A stretch of 64,000 bases of DNA from an uncultured Eubacteriales bacterium (GTDB lineage: Bacteria; Bacillota; Clostridia; Tissierellales; Peptoniphilaceae). Where the stretch lies: the NCBI GenBank assembly GCA_900539225.1, contig UQBO01000004.1, positions 76,907 through 140,906 of the forward strand. The letters run 5' to 3'. The notes under the pieces were generated by a model that did no database searches, was not told the DNA's origin, and was given only the letters and a program-made list of their open reading frames with translations. The position numbers and the translations under genes are program-made. Below are positions 17,183-26,477 of the stretch, piece by piece (position 1 is the first letter of the stretch; each line of letters begins with the position of its first letter).

Positions 17183-18105
17183 TATTTAACCCCCAATAAT
17201 TTTGCTATCAGTGCCATTCTTATATACATACCGTTCTTAACTTGTCTAAAGTACCAAGCTCTTGGATCGTCGTCTACATCTACAGCTATTTCGTTAACCC
17301 TTGGTAGTGGATGAAGTATTGCTAGGTCTTTCTTAGCATTCTTTAGCTTTTCAAGGTCAAGTACATAGCTGTCTTTTAATCTTACATAGTCAGCTTCGTT
17401 AAAGAATCTTTCTTTTTGTACGCGTGTCATGTATAATACATCAAGATCGTCAATTACATCTTCAAGTCTTTCTACTTCTGTATATGGAATCGACTTTTTG
17501 TCTAGAACTTGTTCTTTTAAGTATTTTGGAACTCTTAGTTCATCAGGTGAAATAAGAACAAATTTGTTATTGCTATATCTTGACATTGCTTTGATTAGTG
17601 AGTGAACTGTTCTACCGAACTTTAAGTCGCCGCATAGACCTATAGTCATGCCGTCAAATTTGCCTTTAGCGTTTAGTATTGTAAATAGGTCTGTAAGTGT
17701 TTGTGTAGGATGTTGATGTCCGCCGTCTCCTGCGTTAATTAGTGGTACTGTGCAAGCGTTGTGGCCATATTGTGGAGCGCCTTCTTTTGGATGTCTCATA
17801 GCAATGATGTCTGAGTAGCAGCTAACTGTTCTTAGTGTATCAGCAAGTGTTTCTCCCTTTGCTACAGAACTAGAGCCCGGCTCCGAGAAACCAATAACAT
17901 TTCCGCCTAATCTTAACATAGCGGCTTCAAATGAAAATCTGGTTCTGGTGCTGGGCTCATAGAATAGAGTAGCTAGGATTTTACCATCACATACGTGTAT
18001 AAAATCCTTTTCGTTTTCAACAATTTCTTTACCTAGTGCAAATAGCTCATCAAGCTCCTCTAGGCTTAGATCTTCCGGATCAATATAATTTCTTCCTTTA
18101 AGCAT
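17182..18105 (-). CDS. pyrB: Aspartate carbamoyltransferase catalytic subunit
   Basis: A 307-residue transcarbamoylase that makes carbamoyl aspartate, the first committed pyrimidine step. It has the carbamoyl-phosphate motif EPSTRTRFSFE, the HQHPTQTLTDL stretch and HPLPRVNEIA. ATG at 18105 was chosen (GGGAGG site 6 bases upstream); the frame is open 20 codons further up to 18165, but that would include the promoter. It is the first gene of pyrB-I-F-K-D. Confidence 0.96.
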   Translation of the reverse strand: MLKGRNYIDPEDLSLEELDELFALGKEIVENEKDFIHVCDGKILATLFYEPSTRTRFSFEAAMLRLGGNVIGFSEPGSSSVAKGETLADTLRTVSCYSDIIAMRHPKEGAPQYGHNACTVPLINAGDGGHQHPTQTLTDLFTILNAKGKFDGMTIGLCGDLKFGRTVHSLIKAMSRYSNNKFVLISPDELRVPKYLKEQVLDKKSIPYTEVERLEDVIDDLDVLYMTRVQKERFFNEADYVRLKDSYVLDLEKLKNAKKDLAILHPLPRVNEIAVDVDDDPRAWYFRQVKNGMYIRMALIAKLLGVK

Positions 18106-18136
18106 AATATCCTCCCTATATTTTTTTATCCTTATA

Positions 18137-18165
18137 ATCATACTACTAATAAATTTAAAAGTCAA
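18137..18165 (-). promoter_or_regulatory. Promoter of the pyrimidine operon
   Basis: Minus-strand TTGACT (18165-18160) and TATGAT (18142-18137), spacing 17. The inferred transcript start is about 25 bases before pyrB, leaving no room for a PyrR attenuator. Downstream alr and the AcpS-NnrD fusion are probably on the same message. Confidence 0.7.
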
Positions 18166-18174
18166 GAACTTTTT

Positions 18175-18843
18175 TTACTTTTTTTCAAATTTTACAAATT
18201 TATATGCTTCATCTAATTTTTTTAAAATCTCTTGTCTTATTTTTTCTAATTCTTTATCTTCTTCCTCGTGTGCAAGTGAAGCCTTAAGATATTCATATCT
18301 AGCATCAAGCAATTCGCTATCGGTATTGTCGTCTGAGTAAAGTGCGCTTAAATTTGTATAGTATTTAAAGTTTTCAAAGTTCTCTAATGTATAGTTCTCA
18401 ATAAATAATTTATCATTGTACTTGAAGTTTTTAAAAAACTTTTCTTTTTTTGCAAATTTCTTACTACTAATATAAGACAGTATAATTAAATACATGATAA
18501 ATATAATCATCATGATGATAGTGTACTTGATGAAGTAGTGATTTGTATACATCTCAAGGTCTCTCTTTATTATCACACGCACTATTAAAAAGTGTAAAAA
18601 AGCCCTTCTTGTTGCATTACTTGCAATAATCCTAAAGACATAGAATGTTTGTGTATCCTTAATTCTGGGTCTTATAATTAGGTAATAAAAAATTAATGAT
18701 ATGCTTAGTGCTATATCCAGTCTATGCACCTTTGATATTGGTAACAAGATTAGATTGAGTATCATTAAAGAAAAACTAGATATCTCAATAATGGAACGCA
18801 AATCCATAATATATTCTTTAAAGTATTGTTTATTTCTTTCCAT
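18175..18843 (-). CDS. Uncharacterised membrane protein
   Basis: I do not recognise a family. The 222-residue product has about three to four hydrophobic segments: two between residues 17 and 60, a weaker one near 85, and one near 105-125. A charged cytoplasmic-looking C-terminus ends in a helical stretch rich in Glu and Lys. A TATAAT-like -10 lies at 18864-18859, without a convincing -35, and a GGTGAT ribosome site precedes the ATG. It sits alone between the grd terminator and the pyr promoter and may read through into pyr. No function can be inferred. Confidence 0.6.
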   Translation of the reverse strand: MERNKQYFKEYIMDLRSIIEISSFSLMILNLILLPISKVHRLDIALSISLIFYYLIIRPRIKDTQTFYVFRIIASNATRRAFLHFLIVRVIIKRDLEMYTNHYFIKYTIIMMIIFIMYLIILSYISSKKFAKKEKFFKNFKYNDKLFIENYTLENFENFKYYTNLSALYSDDNTDSELLDARYEYLKASLAHEEEDKELEKIRQEILKKLDEAYKFVKFEKK

Positions 18844-18994
18844 AGTATCACCACATATATTATATCATTAAATAAGTAATTTTCATATGCTTTATCTTAA
18901 TTTTTTAATAGTAATATTTAGATTGTATTGATTAATCTTTTTAATTTCTTAATTTCTATATTTCTATATAGCTGTGTTTAAACGAATTTTTGCA

Positions 18995-19024
18995 TAAAAA
19001 AATGAGGCTTGCGCCTCATTTTTA
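18995..19024 (-). terminator. Terminator of the glycine reductase operon
   Basis: A perfect 8-bp stem AATGAGGC (19001-19008) / GCCTCATT (19013-19020) has a 4-base loop and is followed on the minus strand by a run of T. It lies directly after the grdD stop. Confidence 0.9.
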
Positions 19025-19025
19025 A

Positions 19026-20207
19026 TTAGCAATTTGCATCGCTTGTTATATATCCAGCTTTTGCTAAAACTTCTTTAGCTTTATCTAGGTTCTTTGTGCT
19101 AACCATGATAACTGGTCCTGTACAACCCATACCGCTTTCAGCATAGATGCCTTCTTTCCAAAGTGCTTGAACTGAATCTTCAAGTTCTAGAATATCGATA
19201 CCAGCGATAGCTTCTTCAACAACTTCCTTTGCTGGAGCTGCTACTGCTTCCTTTGGACCGTCATCTTTCTTTTCGTTAGCTTTATTTAATGATGCTAAAA
19301 CATCTTTTAAACCAGCTGCATTAGCTGCTTCAAAAGTAGCCTTTGCTACCTTGTGTAAGTTACCTTTAACTAGGCTTGCAGCATATGTTAGTGCATTTGC
19401 TACAACAGGAACACCAGATGCTCTAGATACTATAAGTATAGTTCTATCGAAGTCTTCACCAATACCAGGTCCATAACCAAAGCCAGCTGCTTCGTATGAT
19501 CCACCAGTTGTGAATGAAGAGAACATCTTCATAAGAATGTTACCTGTAAGTGAGTCATTAACTACAACATCGCATGAAGCTTGTAATAAGTCGTTTCCTC
19601 TCATTACATCTCCACCGTCTGCTCTGTGTGACTCAGCAAATTTTATATTAAATCCATTTTCGTTTAATTGTTTAAAAGCTCTTTCAACTTGTCTTGCTCC
19701 ATCAACATTTAGTATACCAAGACTTGGATCTTGATTACCTAATGCCTTAGCTACGATTAAACCATAGATACCATTAAGAACCATTGCTTCTACTCTGTGT
19801 GCAGAAGATGTTCCTGTAGTTGTTGCTATAAGCATTTCTTTACCATATCCAGGAGTAATAGCTCTACCTACAGTAGATACTCCGATTGGGAAGTTATAAT
19901 GCATAGTAACGCATGCATCTATCTCTCCAGCATCTAGTAGTTCTTCCATCTTCTTATAACCTTGATCTTCATCAGAAACTTCATATTGAGTTAACTTTGT
20001 TTCTGCCTTAGGTCCGATAAGAACAACTTCTATTGAAGAATCTCTAGATTGAGCAAGTTCTGCAGCTTTAACTAAGTTTTCAGTACCGTGTTCGCTACCA
20101 AAACTTGTTAAGCCAACACGTACTTTTTTACCGAATGAACCAGTTTCTAAACCATCAGCGATGTCATTAAAAACTTGTCCAATCATTTTCTTAATGTTGT
20201 CTGACAT
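19026..20207 (-). CDS. grdD: Glycine/sarcosine/betaine reductase complex protein C, alpha subunit
   Basis: A 393-residue subunit of protein C, which releases acetyl phosphate from the Se-carboxymethyl-selenocysteine intermediate on GrdA; ADP is then phosphorylated by acetate kinase. The N-terminus reads VRVGLTSFGSEHGTENLV and the centre has LIATTTGTSSAHRVEAMVLNG, resembling PlsX/phosphotransacetylase folds. Cysteines in SGMGCTGPVIMVS near the C-terminus match the thioester-forming site described for the family. It is the last gene of the operon, 10 bases after grdC. Confidence 0.95.
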   Translation of the reverse strand: MSDNIKKMIGQVFNDIADGLETGSFGKKVRVGLTSFGSEHGTENLVKAAELAQSRDSSIEVVLIGPKAETKLTQYEVSDEDQGYKKMEELLDAGEIDACVTMHYNFPIGVSTVGRAITPGYGKEMLIATTTGTSSAHRVEAMVLNGIYGLIVAKALGNQDPSLGILNVDGARQVERAFKQLNENGFNIKFAESHRADGGDVMRGNDLLQASCDVVVNDSLTGNILMKMFSSFTTGGSYEAAGFGYGPGIGEDFDRTILIVSRASGVPVVANALTYAASLVKGNLHKVAKATFEAANAAGLKDVLASLNKANEKKDDGPKEAVAAPAKEVVEEAIAGIDILELEDSVQALWKEGIYAESGMGCTGPVIMVSTKNLDKAKEVLAKAGYITSDANC

Positions 20208-20217
20208 ATCGTCACCT

Positions 20218-21759
20218 CTAATTTTCTTCTGTGAATGATTTAGCGAAATCTCTCATTGCATCTGCTACATATTTCTTGATAGTTTCTTCAGATGCTGCGC
20301 TTTCTTCGCTAACCTTTCCTGGGTTCTTTTCGATTACTATAGAAACACCGTCGAATAGGTTTGTCATTCTACCTAAGAATAAGCTTCCCTTACCAATAAT
20401 CATAGCTCTTTTTACTGCTCCGCTCTTGATATCATCTATAACAAATCCAAGATAAGGTGCTCCTGAAGGTATATGACCTTGAGTTGGAGCCCAACCTTTC
20501 ATACCATGTTCAACGATAAAATCAGGAAGTGCGGTTCTTTCGATTTCGCCATTCTTTACAGCTAAAGCTCCTATCATCTTAAAGTTAGCTTCAGGAACGT
20601 CACCTGCTCCAGCTGGTCTTGTTATATCTGGATTTTGCATTTCTACTGAATATTTATCTACATCTATGATTTTTAATCCAGCTTTTGTTAGTGGATTTGT
20701 AACTAAAGAAGTGATAACTGCTTGTGGTGATGAACCAGTGCCAACTGTGTGTCTACCAACTATATCAGTTCTGATTATTGGATGTTCTCCATCGTTTTGA
20801 GAAACAACAAATGCAAATCCTGCAACACAGTCTTCGATTATTGGCATTTCTTTCTTAACATGGTCTCTTCCGTTCATACCAAGTTTAGCACTAGAACCAC
20901 CAGCTACAACCATAACATTCTTAAATGTTCCAGCTTGTACTAAAGAAGCTGCAGAAATTAAAGAGTGAGTTGGAGCAGCACAGAAGCCTCTTACGTCTGA
21001 ACCTGATGCGTTAACTAAACCAGTTAATTCTGCTATAGATTTAGCAAAGTTACCGCCACCTCTTTGATTCATATCTCCACATGCTTCTTCTGAACATTCA
21101 ATAACGTATTCAATTGATTCAGGATCAATATTGTTCTTTTCTATACAGTTTAGAGCAGCAAATATACCTGATGCTTTAACAACAAGGTTTTCAAACATTA
21201 CGTGAGCTGATAAGTTTTGATCAACATCATGTGCTCTCTTTACACAACCTACGATTTTGTCTTCGTTCATGATTGCTTCTGCACCATGATCATTTATTAA
21301 ACTTTCGATTTCTGATAGCTCAGTTCCTTCGCCTAATCTTTTTATTAAATCTTCTTTAATTAGAGGATGTTCTTCAAATTCTTTTTTAACTTGGCTAGTG
21401 AATTCTGGAGTTAAAAAAACTAACTCAAATACGTCAGCTACCTTCATCATACCAATAAGTTCTGATTGTGGAAGTATTTCACCTTTTTTTCCGTGTCTGT
21501 CTGCGCCATTTAATAAGTTTTCATGCCATGGCTCAGGTACTTCTCTTAATTTTTCAGGAACTTCATTACCTATATAAATTTGGTTAGGTAAATAGTTAAC
21601 ACAGTCTTCGAAACTTCTTAAATGTTTTGGAACTTCCTTTAGATACTCTGAATCTGGATGTAGAGTTCTTTCTGTTGTTTGTGTAGTTCCATTGTGGATT
21701 ACCATATCAGGTGCTTGTAACAATACATAAGCTGCACCCTTTAATACTGAATAATTCAT
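20218..21759 (-). CDS. grdC: Glycine/sarcosine/betaine reductase complex protein C, beta subunit
   Basis: A 513-residue partner of GrdD with a thiolase/FabH-like fold. The key cysteines are in IECSEEACGDMNQRGGGNFAKS (CSEEACGD) and DVRGFCAAPTHSLISAAS, the latter in the position of the ketoacyl-synthase nucleophile. The pair forms protein C, which turns the GrdA-bound carboxymethyl group into acetyl phosphate. An AGGTG-type site precedes the ATG. A 120-base gap with a strong hairpin separates it from grdB. Confidence 0.95.
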   Translation of the reverse strand: MNYSVLKGAAYVLLQAPDMVIHNGTTQTTERTLHPDSEYLKEVPKHLRSFEDCVNYLPNQIYIGNEVPEKLREVPEPWHENLLNGADRHGKKGEILPQSELIGMMKVADVFELVFLTPEFTSQVKKEFEEHPLIKEDLIKRLGEGTELSEIESLINDHGAEAIMNEDKIVGCVKRAHDVDQNLSAHVMFENLVVKASGIFAALNCIEKNNIDPESIEYVIECSEEACGDMNQRGGGNFAKSIAELTGLVNASGSDVRGFCAAPTHSLISAASLVQAGTFKNVMVVAGGSSAKLGMNGRDHVKKEMPIIEDCVAGFAFVVSQNDGEHPIIRTDIVGRHTVGTGSSPQAVITSLVTNPLTKAGLKIIDVDKYSVEMQNPDITRPAGAGDVPEANFKMIGALAVKNGEIERTALPDFIVEHGMKGWAPTQGHIPSGAPYLGFVIDDIKSGAVKRAMIIGKGSLFLGRMTNLFDGVSIVIEKNPGKVSEESAASEETIKKYVADAMRDFAKSFTEEN

Positions 21760-21836
21760 CCATACACCTCCGTAATATTTTTTTATTATGAATTATCTAT
21801 AACATAGCAATACTATGACATAAACTAATTATGTAC

Positions 21837-21860
21837 TTCGCCCTTAATTGAAAGGGCGAA
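21837..21860 (-). other. Intergenic hairpin between grdB and grdC
   Basis: A perfect 9-bp stem TTCGCCCTT/AAGGGCGAA has a 6-base loop, 19 bases past the grdB stop. No T run follows on the minus strand, so it is more likely an RNA stability or processing element than a full terminator. A smaller dyad CATAG/CTATG lies at 21803-21817. Confidence 0.6.
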
Positions 21861-21879
21861 TTATAATTATCTAAAATAA

Positions 21880-23190
21880 TTATTTATCGAAAACAGTTTG
21901 TCCATCAACTTCAGTTTCTAAAGCATGTAATGCTTTTTCAACTAATTTTCTTCTTAGAGAAACTTCTTCATCATGATCAAGTTTTGGATCTCCAAGAGGA
22001 TGTGGAATAGCTATTGTAGGAACTATTCTGTTAGCACCTACTGTTAATGAAATTGGAACTACTGTACACATGTGAACTACAGGGATTCCTGCGCGTTCAA
22101 TTTCTTTTACCATTGTTGCACCGCAACGTGTACAAGTACCTCAGGTACTAGTTAATATAACTCCATCAACATGGTTTTCAACTAATTCTTTTGAGAATTC
22201 TGATGCAAATTTCTTAGCGTTTGCAACGGCAGTACCGTTACCAACTGTTGTGAAATAAGCATTATATAGCTTACCAATTTTACCTTCTTTTTCAAATTCT
22301 CTCATGATGTCAAGAGGTAAAACTCTGTTAGGATCTTCGTTTGCATATACTGGGTCGTATCCACCGTGTGCTGTTTGAGCATTTTCACTTGTGAACTTAT
22401 CTACACCAGTAATGTCATATCTTCCGTATTTAGAAGCTGATGATGCTTCAATGTGATCAGGGTTTCCTTTTGCACAAATACCGCCTGATGTTACTAAAGC
22501 AATAGTTGCATGAGCCATATCTTTTATAGCTGGATTTGGATCAACCCTGTCAAAGTTAGGCATTGGATATTCTGTAACATATTCTTCGCCTTTTAACTTC
22601 TTAAGCATCATGTCTACAGCTCTTCTTGCTCCTCTTTCTTCTGCGAATAAATTGTATCTTACTCCTCTTTCGATGTATCCTTCTTCTGCTGGAGTACCGA
22701 TTTCTTCATTCTTAGCTACTTTAAGAGCTAGTGGAGCCATCTTCTTAACAGCGTCAACCATACCAGCCGCACTGTTCTTTGTGCTAACTATATATACTGA
22801 TTTCTTGAACATATCTGCGCCTGGGTTTTCAACATACATACCAGTTACTGCAGGGATGCCAAGTTCATTTTGTACTGCGTCAGTAATTGTAGCACAAGCT
22901 ACACCGTATCTTCCTGCGTTAAATGCAGGTCCTGCGATGAATAGATCAGGTTCATATTTTTTAACCATTTCTAGTATAGCTGATTTTGCTTCTTCAATGT
23001 TTTCTCCGAAATATGAGTCACCACATACTATAGTTGCAACAATTTCAGCTTCTCCTTTGAATTGGCCATTTAAAGCCATTCCAGGACCCATAACCTTTTC
23101 TTCAACGTAAGGTTTTATATCAGCTTTATCTTCTCCACCTACACCAGCAAAGAATTGGTTAATATAATGAACTACTCTTAATTTACTCAT
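21880..23190 (-). CDS. grdB: Glycine reductase complex protein B, gamma subunit (selenoprotein)
   Basis: A 436-residue selenoprotein read through an in-frame TGA at 22143-22141. The sequence around it, GVILTST-Sec-GTCTRCGATMVKEI, is the canonical GrdB active site; Sec is about residue 350. GrdB is the glycine-specific part of protein B: with the pyruvoyl group on GrdE it forms a Schiff base with glycine, and the selenol then takes the carboxymethyl group for transfer to GrdA. Both halves match the family without gap. ATG at 23190 was chosen (GGGGGGAG site 7 bases upstream; an adjacent ATG lies at 23193). A gene caller treating TGA as stop would split this into two ORFs. Confidence 0.96.
22115..22127 (-). 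promoter_or_regulatory. Candidate bacterial SECIS hairpin of grdB
   Basis: The stem GTTGC/GCAAC with a GGT loop (minus strand) starts 13 bases after the TGA, so the loop is about 19 bases downstream of it. Known bacterial SECIS hairpins sit within the coding region at about this distance with G/U in the loop, where SelB binds. Confidence 0.6.
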
Positions 23191-23224
23191 CATATCTCCC
23201 CCCTTTTACTAAAATTTTTGGGCA

Positions 23225-23701
23225 CTATTTATATTGAGTGTACTCATCTCTGATATTTTTGATTTCACTAGTAATAGCATCTACGTCTAATACCATTTCC
23301 ATCATGCCTATTTGTTCGTCATAAACGCCTGCATCAACACTTTCCTTAAATTCAGGTTCTAATGCATGGTATACCTTAAGTCCCAACGAGACTCCGGCTA
23401 AAGGACCAGCCCATGTAGGGTCACCTGCTGTAACAGTTTCAGCTGCTAAGCCTGCTGTTTCAGCTTCTCCTCCACCAAGTAAAACTATGATGTTTTCTGC
23501 ACCGTATTTATCTACGGCTTCTTTTACTCTGTTTTGGTTTTCTAGGTCCATAGCGCCTGCAGCTGTTCAGACAAAACACTCAGTAGCTGAGAATACAACT
23601 TCTGCTGGAGTTGTCTTAACACACTCTTCCATAGCAGGACCAGGAATACCGTCTCTGTCGCCAATTATAACAACTTTTGAATTTTCATTAAATATTGACA
23701 T
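23225..23701 (-). CDS. grdA: Glycine/sarcosine/betaine reductase complex protein A (selenoprotein)
   Basis: A 158-residue small acidic selenoprotein. Start ATG at 23701 has an AAGGAGAG site. The frame runs through a TGA at 23569-23567 in the context CFV-Sec-TAAGAMD, the known CxxU active site of GrdA (Sec at residue 45). GrdA accepts the carboxymethyl group from GrdB on its selenol and passes it to protein C; the resulting mixed selenide-sulfide is reduced by thioredoxin. A SECIS hairpin is expected right after TGA, but only a weak AGG/CCT stem is visible. Upstream of the TGA the protein reads MSIFNENSKVVIIGDRDG and matches the family. Confidence 0.96.
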
Positions 23702-23744
23702 TCAAAAACTCTCCTTTCCTAATTTGTTATTTTTTTTTTTTTAA

Positions 23745-25031
23745 TTATTTGCCTCTTGCTGTTAAATATCCGAAACCTACTTCAGAAGTAGCTCCTGTTA
23801 TAGCTTGGATTTCAACTGTTACTGAGCCGTCTTCCTTTAATGAACCGTCAAATCCACCTGCGATTGTATCGATAAATTCAGGGTGACCTATAACTTTGTC
23901 CATCTTAGGTAGTTCAATAACTTCGTTAGCGTTACCACCAGTAATAACTGCATCTGCAGCCTTATCAGCGTCTGCTAATGATTGAGAAGCACCGTCTCTA
24001 CCAGCGTATTCGTCTGTAATAATTACAGTCTTAACGCCTTGTCCTTCGATTTTCTTACAGTTCATGATTAAGTCTGTATCTGGGTTACCAAAACCTTCTT
24101 GTGAAACAACAGCTCCATCAAGATCTAGATATCTAGTTAATTTAGCAGTCCAGTTTGAACTTCTTTCCTTATCTGCAAGATAAACGTTTTCGTTAGTGAT
24201 AATCATACCAACAAAGTTGATAGTTTTACCGTGTTCTTTGTACAATTCTTTAACAACTGGGTTGTTCATGTGTACATAAGATGGGTTCTTATCGCATGAT
24301 GATACGCAGTTACCACTAATTATAGCTCCATCAAAAACTTCAGTTGGGTATAAAATTGTAGGAACTATTTGCTTTGCATCGACACCATAAACGTATGTGT
24401 CGTGTAGAAGTCCTTGAGATTGTAGCATTTGAACATATGCAACTCTTGGAAGTCCTTTGAACTTTTCAGCACCTTCCATTAAAGGTAGTGTTTCATAAAC
24501 TTCTGTTTCATCTGGAGTCAAGTTTCTTGCTGCTTCAGCTAAGTAAGCTGCAGTCTTGAATCCACAATATCTTAGAGCTTTTTCATGTTCGTGTTGCTTC
24601 AAACCATCAATTGGTTCAGCAATAACTACAATGTTGTTAGTTTTTGAGAATGGTGTATATTGAGCACCTGGTCCTGTCATGTCGACAATACCTTCTTGGA
24701 AACCAACAATTTTACCTGTTGTCATTACTGCACAACCTTTAAGAACGTTTGTTTTACCTGAACCAACTACGTCAACTTTTGAAAGAATTCCAGGGAATAC
24801 TCCACCAGGGCCTTCAACTTTAACTCTTGGTTCAACAACATCTTTAACCGGTGTGATTCTAACACTTTCTCCCGGTCTAGCGATTTCTACGTCTACGGAT
24901 TTAATGTGTTCATCTTCCTTGCAAAGATTGATAATGTCTTCTTTATTTACATATAGAACTCCATTTTCTACCTTTGTCTCTTGGCCGAATTGAACATCTT
25001 TAATAAGCACGTTGCCTATTTCTAGACGCAT
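23745..25031 (-). CDS. grdE: Glycine reductase complex protein B, alpha/beta proprotein
   Basis: A 428-residue proprotein that is cleaved to give two subunits, the C-terminal one carrying a pyruvoyl group made from the cysteine in IISGNCVSSCDKNP (about residue 242). That pyruvoyl binds the amino group of glycine. The N-terminal part has EIGNVLIKDVQFG and GPGGVFPGILSKVDVVG. A GGGAGGTGAG site precedes the ATG. It lies between trxA and grdA in the usual order of grd operons. Confidence 0.95.
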   Translation of the reverse strand: MRLEIGNVLIKDVQFGQETKVENGVLYVNKEDIINLCKEDEHIKSVDVEIARPGESVRITPVKDVVEPRVKVEGPGGVFPGILSKVDVVGSGKTNVLKGCAVMTTGKIVGFQEGIVDMTGPGAQYTPFSKTNNIVVIAEPIDGLKQHEHEKALRYCGFKTAAYLAEAARNLTPDETEVYETLPLMEGAEKFKGLPRVAYVQMLQSQGLLHDTYVYGVDAKQIVPTILYPTEVFDGAIISGNCVSSCDKNPSYVHMNNPVVKELYKEHGKTINFVGMIITNENVYLADKERSSNWTAKLTRYLDLDGAVVSQEGFGNPDTDLIMNCKKIEGQGVKTVIITDEYAGRDGASQSLADADKAADAVITGGNANEVIELPKMDKVIGHPEFIDTIAGGFDGSLKEDGSVTVEIQAITGATSEVGFGYLTARGK

Positions 25032-25086
25032 AATCTCACCTCCCTTAAAATTTGAATATATTTAACTATAAAATAGTAAATAAACT

Positions 25087-25401
25087 TTAGTTATATTTTT
25101 CTAACATTTCTCTAACTGATTCTTTAGTAGCGTCTTCTTTAACTCTTGAGTCTACTTGAGAACCGTCTTTGTAAATAGCAATTACTGGTAAGCCCATAAC
25201 TTTTTCACCAATTGCTAATCTTCTACCTTTTGAAATATCAAATGATGTGAATTTAACGTTTTTAAATTCATCTTCCATTGCGTGGATGTGTGGCATTAAA
25301 GCCTTGCATGGTTCACATGTAGGACCCCAGAAATCCACTAGTACATAGCCTTCTGCTTGTTTAACTTCTTGTTCAAAATTGTCTTTTGTTACTTCTAACA
25401 T
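25087..25401 (-). CDS. trxA: Glycine-reductase-associated thioredoxin
   Basis: A 104-residue thioredoxin with active site WGPTCEPC instead of the common WCGPC. The CxxC variant with a GP before it is known from thioredoxins encoded in glycine reductase operons. The rest of the fold is visible (VLVDFWGP, GLPVIAIYKDG). It should pass electrons from TrxB to GrdA/protein B. An extra, ordinary thioredoxin is not seen in the window. Confidence 0.94.
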   Translation of the reverse strand: MLEVTKDNFEQEVKQAEGYVLVDFWGPTCEPCKALMPHIHAMEDEFKNVKFTSFDISKGRRLAIGEKVMGLPVIAIYKDGSQVDSRVKEDATKESVREMLEKYN

Positions 25402-25445
25402 TACGATTCCTCCTTAAAATTTCTTTACTTTATATACTTAGACTA

Positions 25446-26387
25446 TTAGTCTGCAAAGTTTTCGTTGATATATTTTTCTGCTTGTGTAGCTGCTATAGCT
25501 CCATCTGCAGTAGCTGTAACAACTTGCCTTAATTCTTTCTTTCTGTTGTCTCCAGCCGCAAATACTCCAGGGATATTTGTGTGCATATTTTCATCAGTAA
25601 CGATGTAGCCGCCTTCCATATCTAGGATGCCTTCAACAATATCGTTCTTTGGAATATATCCTACGAATACGAATAGACCAAATGTTCCGTCGTTTTCGTC
25701 AGCAAATATTTCGCGTTGTTCTTTTGTCTTAGTATCTTCAAGAACTATGCTTGTTAAGATTCCGTCACCTTTTACTTCTACAACGTTAGCGTTCCAGATG
25801 TAGTCAAGTTTTGGATTCTTGTATGCTTTTTCTTTAATACTTTCAGCTGCACGTGCTTCTTCTTTACCTTTTCTGTATACAAGTGTAACCTTTCTAGCAA
25901 ATTTAGATAAGTACATAGCTTCTTCGAAAGCTGAATCTCCACCGCCTACTACATAAACTTCCATGTCTTCAAAGAAGTTAGCATCGCAAGTTGCGCAGTA
26001 GCTTACGCCTCTACCTGTAAATTCAACTTCTCCTGGGCAACCAATCTTTCTTGGTGTAGCGCCTGTAGCAACTATAACAGTCTTGCCTTCATAAGTTTTG
26101 TCTTTGCAAACAACTTTTTTAACTTTATCGTTTAATTCTACTTTTTCAACAGTGTCTAAAACGAATTCAGCACCAAAGCTGTCTACTTGATCTTTCATTC
26201 TCTTAATTAGGCTTGGACCTGAAGCTTCTTCAACAGAACCAGGATAGTTAGCAACTTCATCAGTTATAACTATTTGTCCACCAGCTTTTTCCTTTTCTAG
26301 AATAAGAGTTTTAAGTCTTGCTCTTGAAGCGTATAAGCCAGCTGCTAGTCCTGCAGGGCCCCCTCCAATAATAATTACATCATACAT
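25446..26387 (-). CDS. trxB: Thioredoxin reductase
   Basis: A 313-residue flavoprotein with FAD motif IIGGGPAGLAAGLYASRA, redox pair CATC (in SYCATCDANFF, about residue 135), NAD(P) site VGGGDSAFEEA, and C-terminal GVFAAGDNR. It reduces TrxA for the glycine reductase. It is the first gene of the operon, starting 63 bases below the riboswitch terminator. Confidence 0.96.
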   Translation of the reverse strand: MYDVIIIGGGPAGLAAGLYASRARLKTLILEKEKAGGQIVITDEVANYPGSVEEASGPSLIKRMKDQVDSFGAEFVLDTVEKVELNDKVKKVVCKDKTYEGKTVIVATGATPRKIGCPGEVEFTGRGVSYCATCDANFFEDMEVYVVGGGDSAFEEAMYLSKFARKVTLVYRKGKEEARAAESIKEKAYKNPKLDYIWNANVVEVKGDGILTSIVLEDTKTKEQREIFADENDGTFGLFVFVGYIPKNDIVEGILDMEGGYIVTDENMHTNIPGVFAAGDNRKKELRQVVTATADGAIAATQAEKYINENFAD

Positions 26388-26443
26388 TAATGATATACCT
26401 CCTTATACTACATATTGTTTATTAACAAATTTTCTTATAAAAT

Positions 26444-26477
26444 AAAAAAACAGAAAACAAGCCACTCTTGTTCTCTG
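26444..26477 (-). terminator. Regulatory terminator of the glycine riboswitch
   Basis: On the minus strand, the arm CAGAGAACAAG (26477-26467) pairs with CTTGTTTTCTG (26461-26451), followed by seven T. The first five bases of the upper arm are also the 3' strand of P1 of aptamer 2, so terminator and ligand-bound aptamer exclude each other. Confidence 0.85.

Noticed and set aside
18106..18174. PyrR attenuator before pyrB
   Set aside because: The promoter is too close to the start codon and no antiterminator/terminator pair is present.
21837..21860. Terminator separating grdB from grdC
   Set aside because: The stem is strong, but there is no T run after it on the transcribed strand and no convincing new promoter for grdC.
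22610..23110. Long plus-strand open frame opposite grdB, and many similar plus-strand frames across the window
   Set aside because: They are antisense shadows of strongly supported minus-strand genes, with no ribosome sites and no recognisable protein features.
21880..23193. grdB as two separate genes or a pseudogene because of the internal TGA
   Set aside because: The TGA sits exactly at the known Sec position and both sides match GrdB; a SECIS-like hairpin follows.
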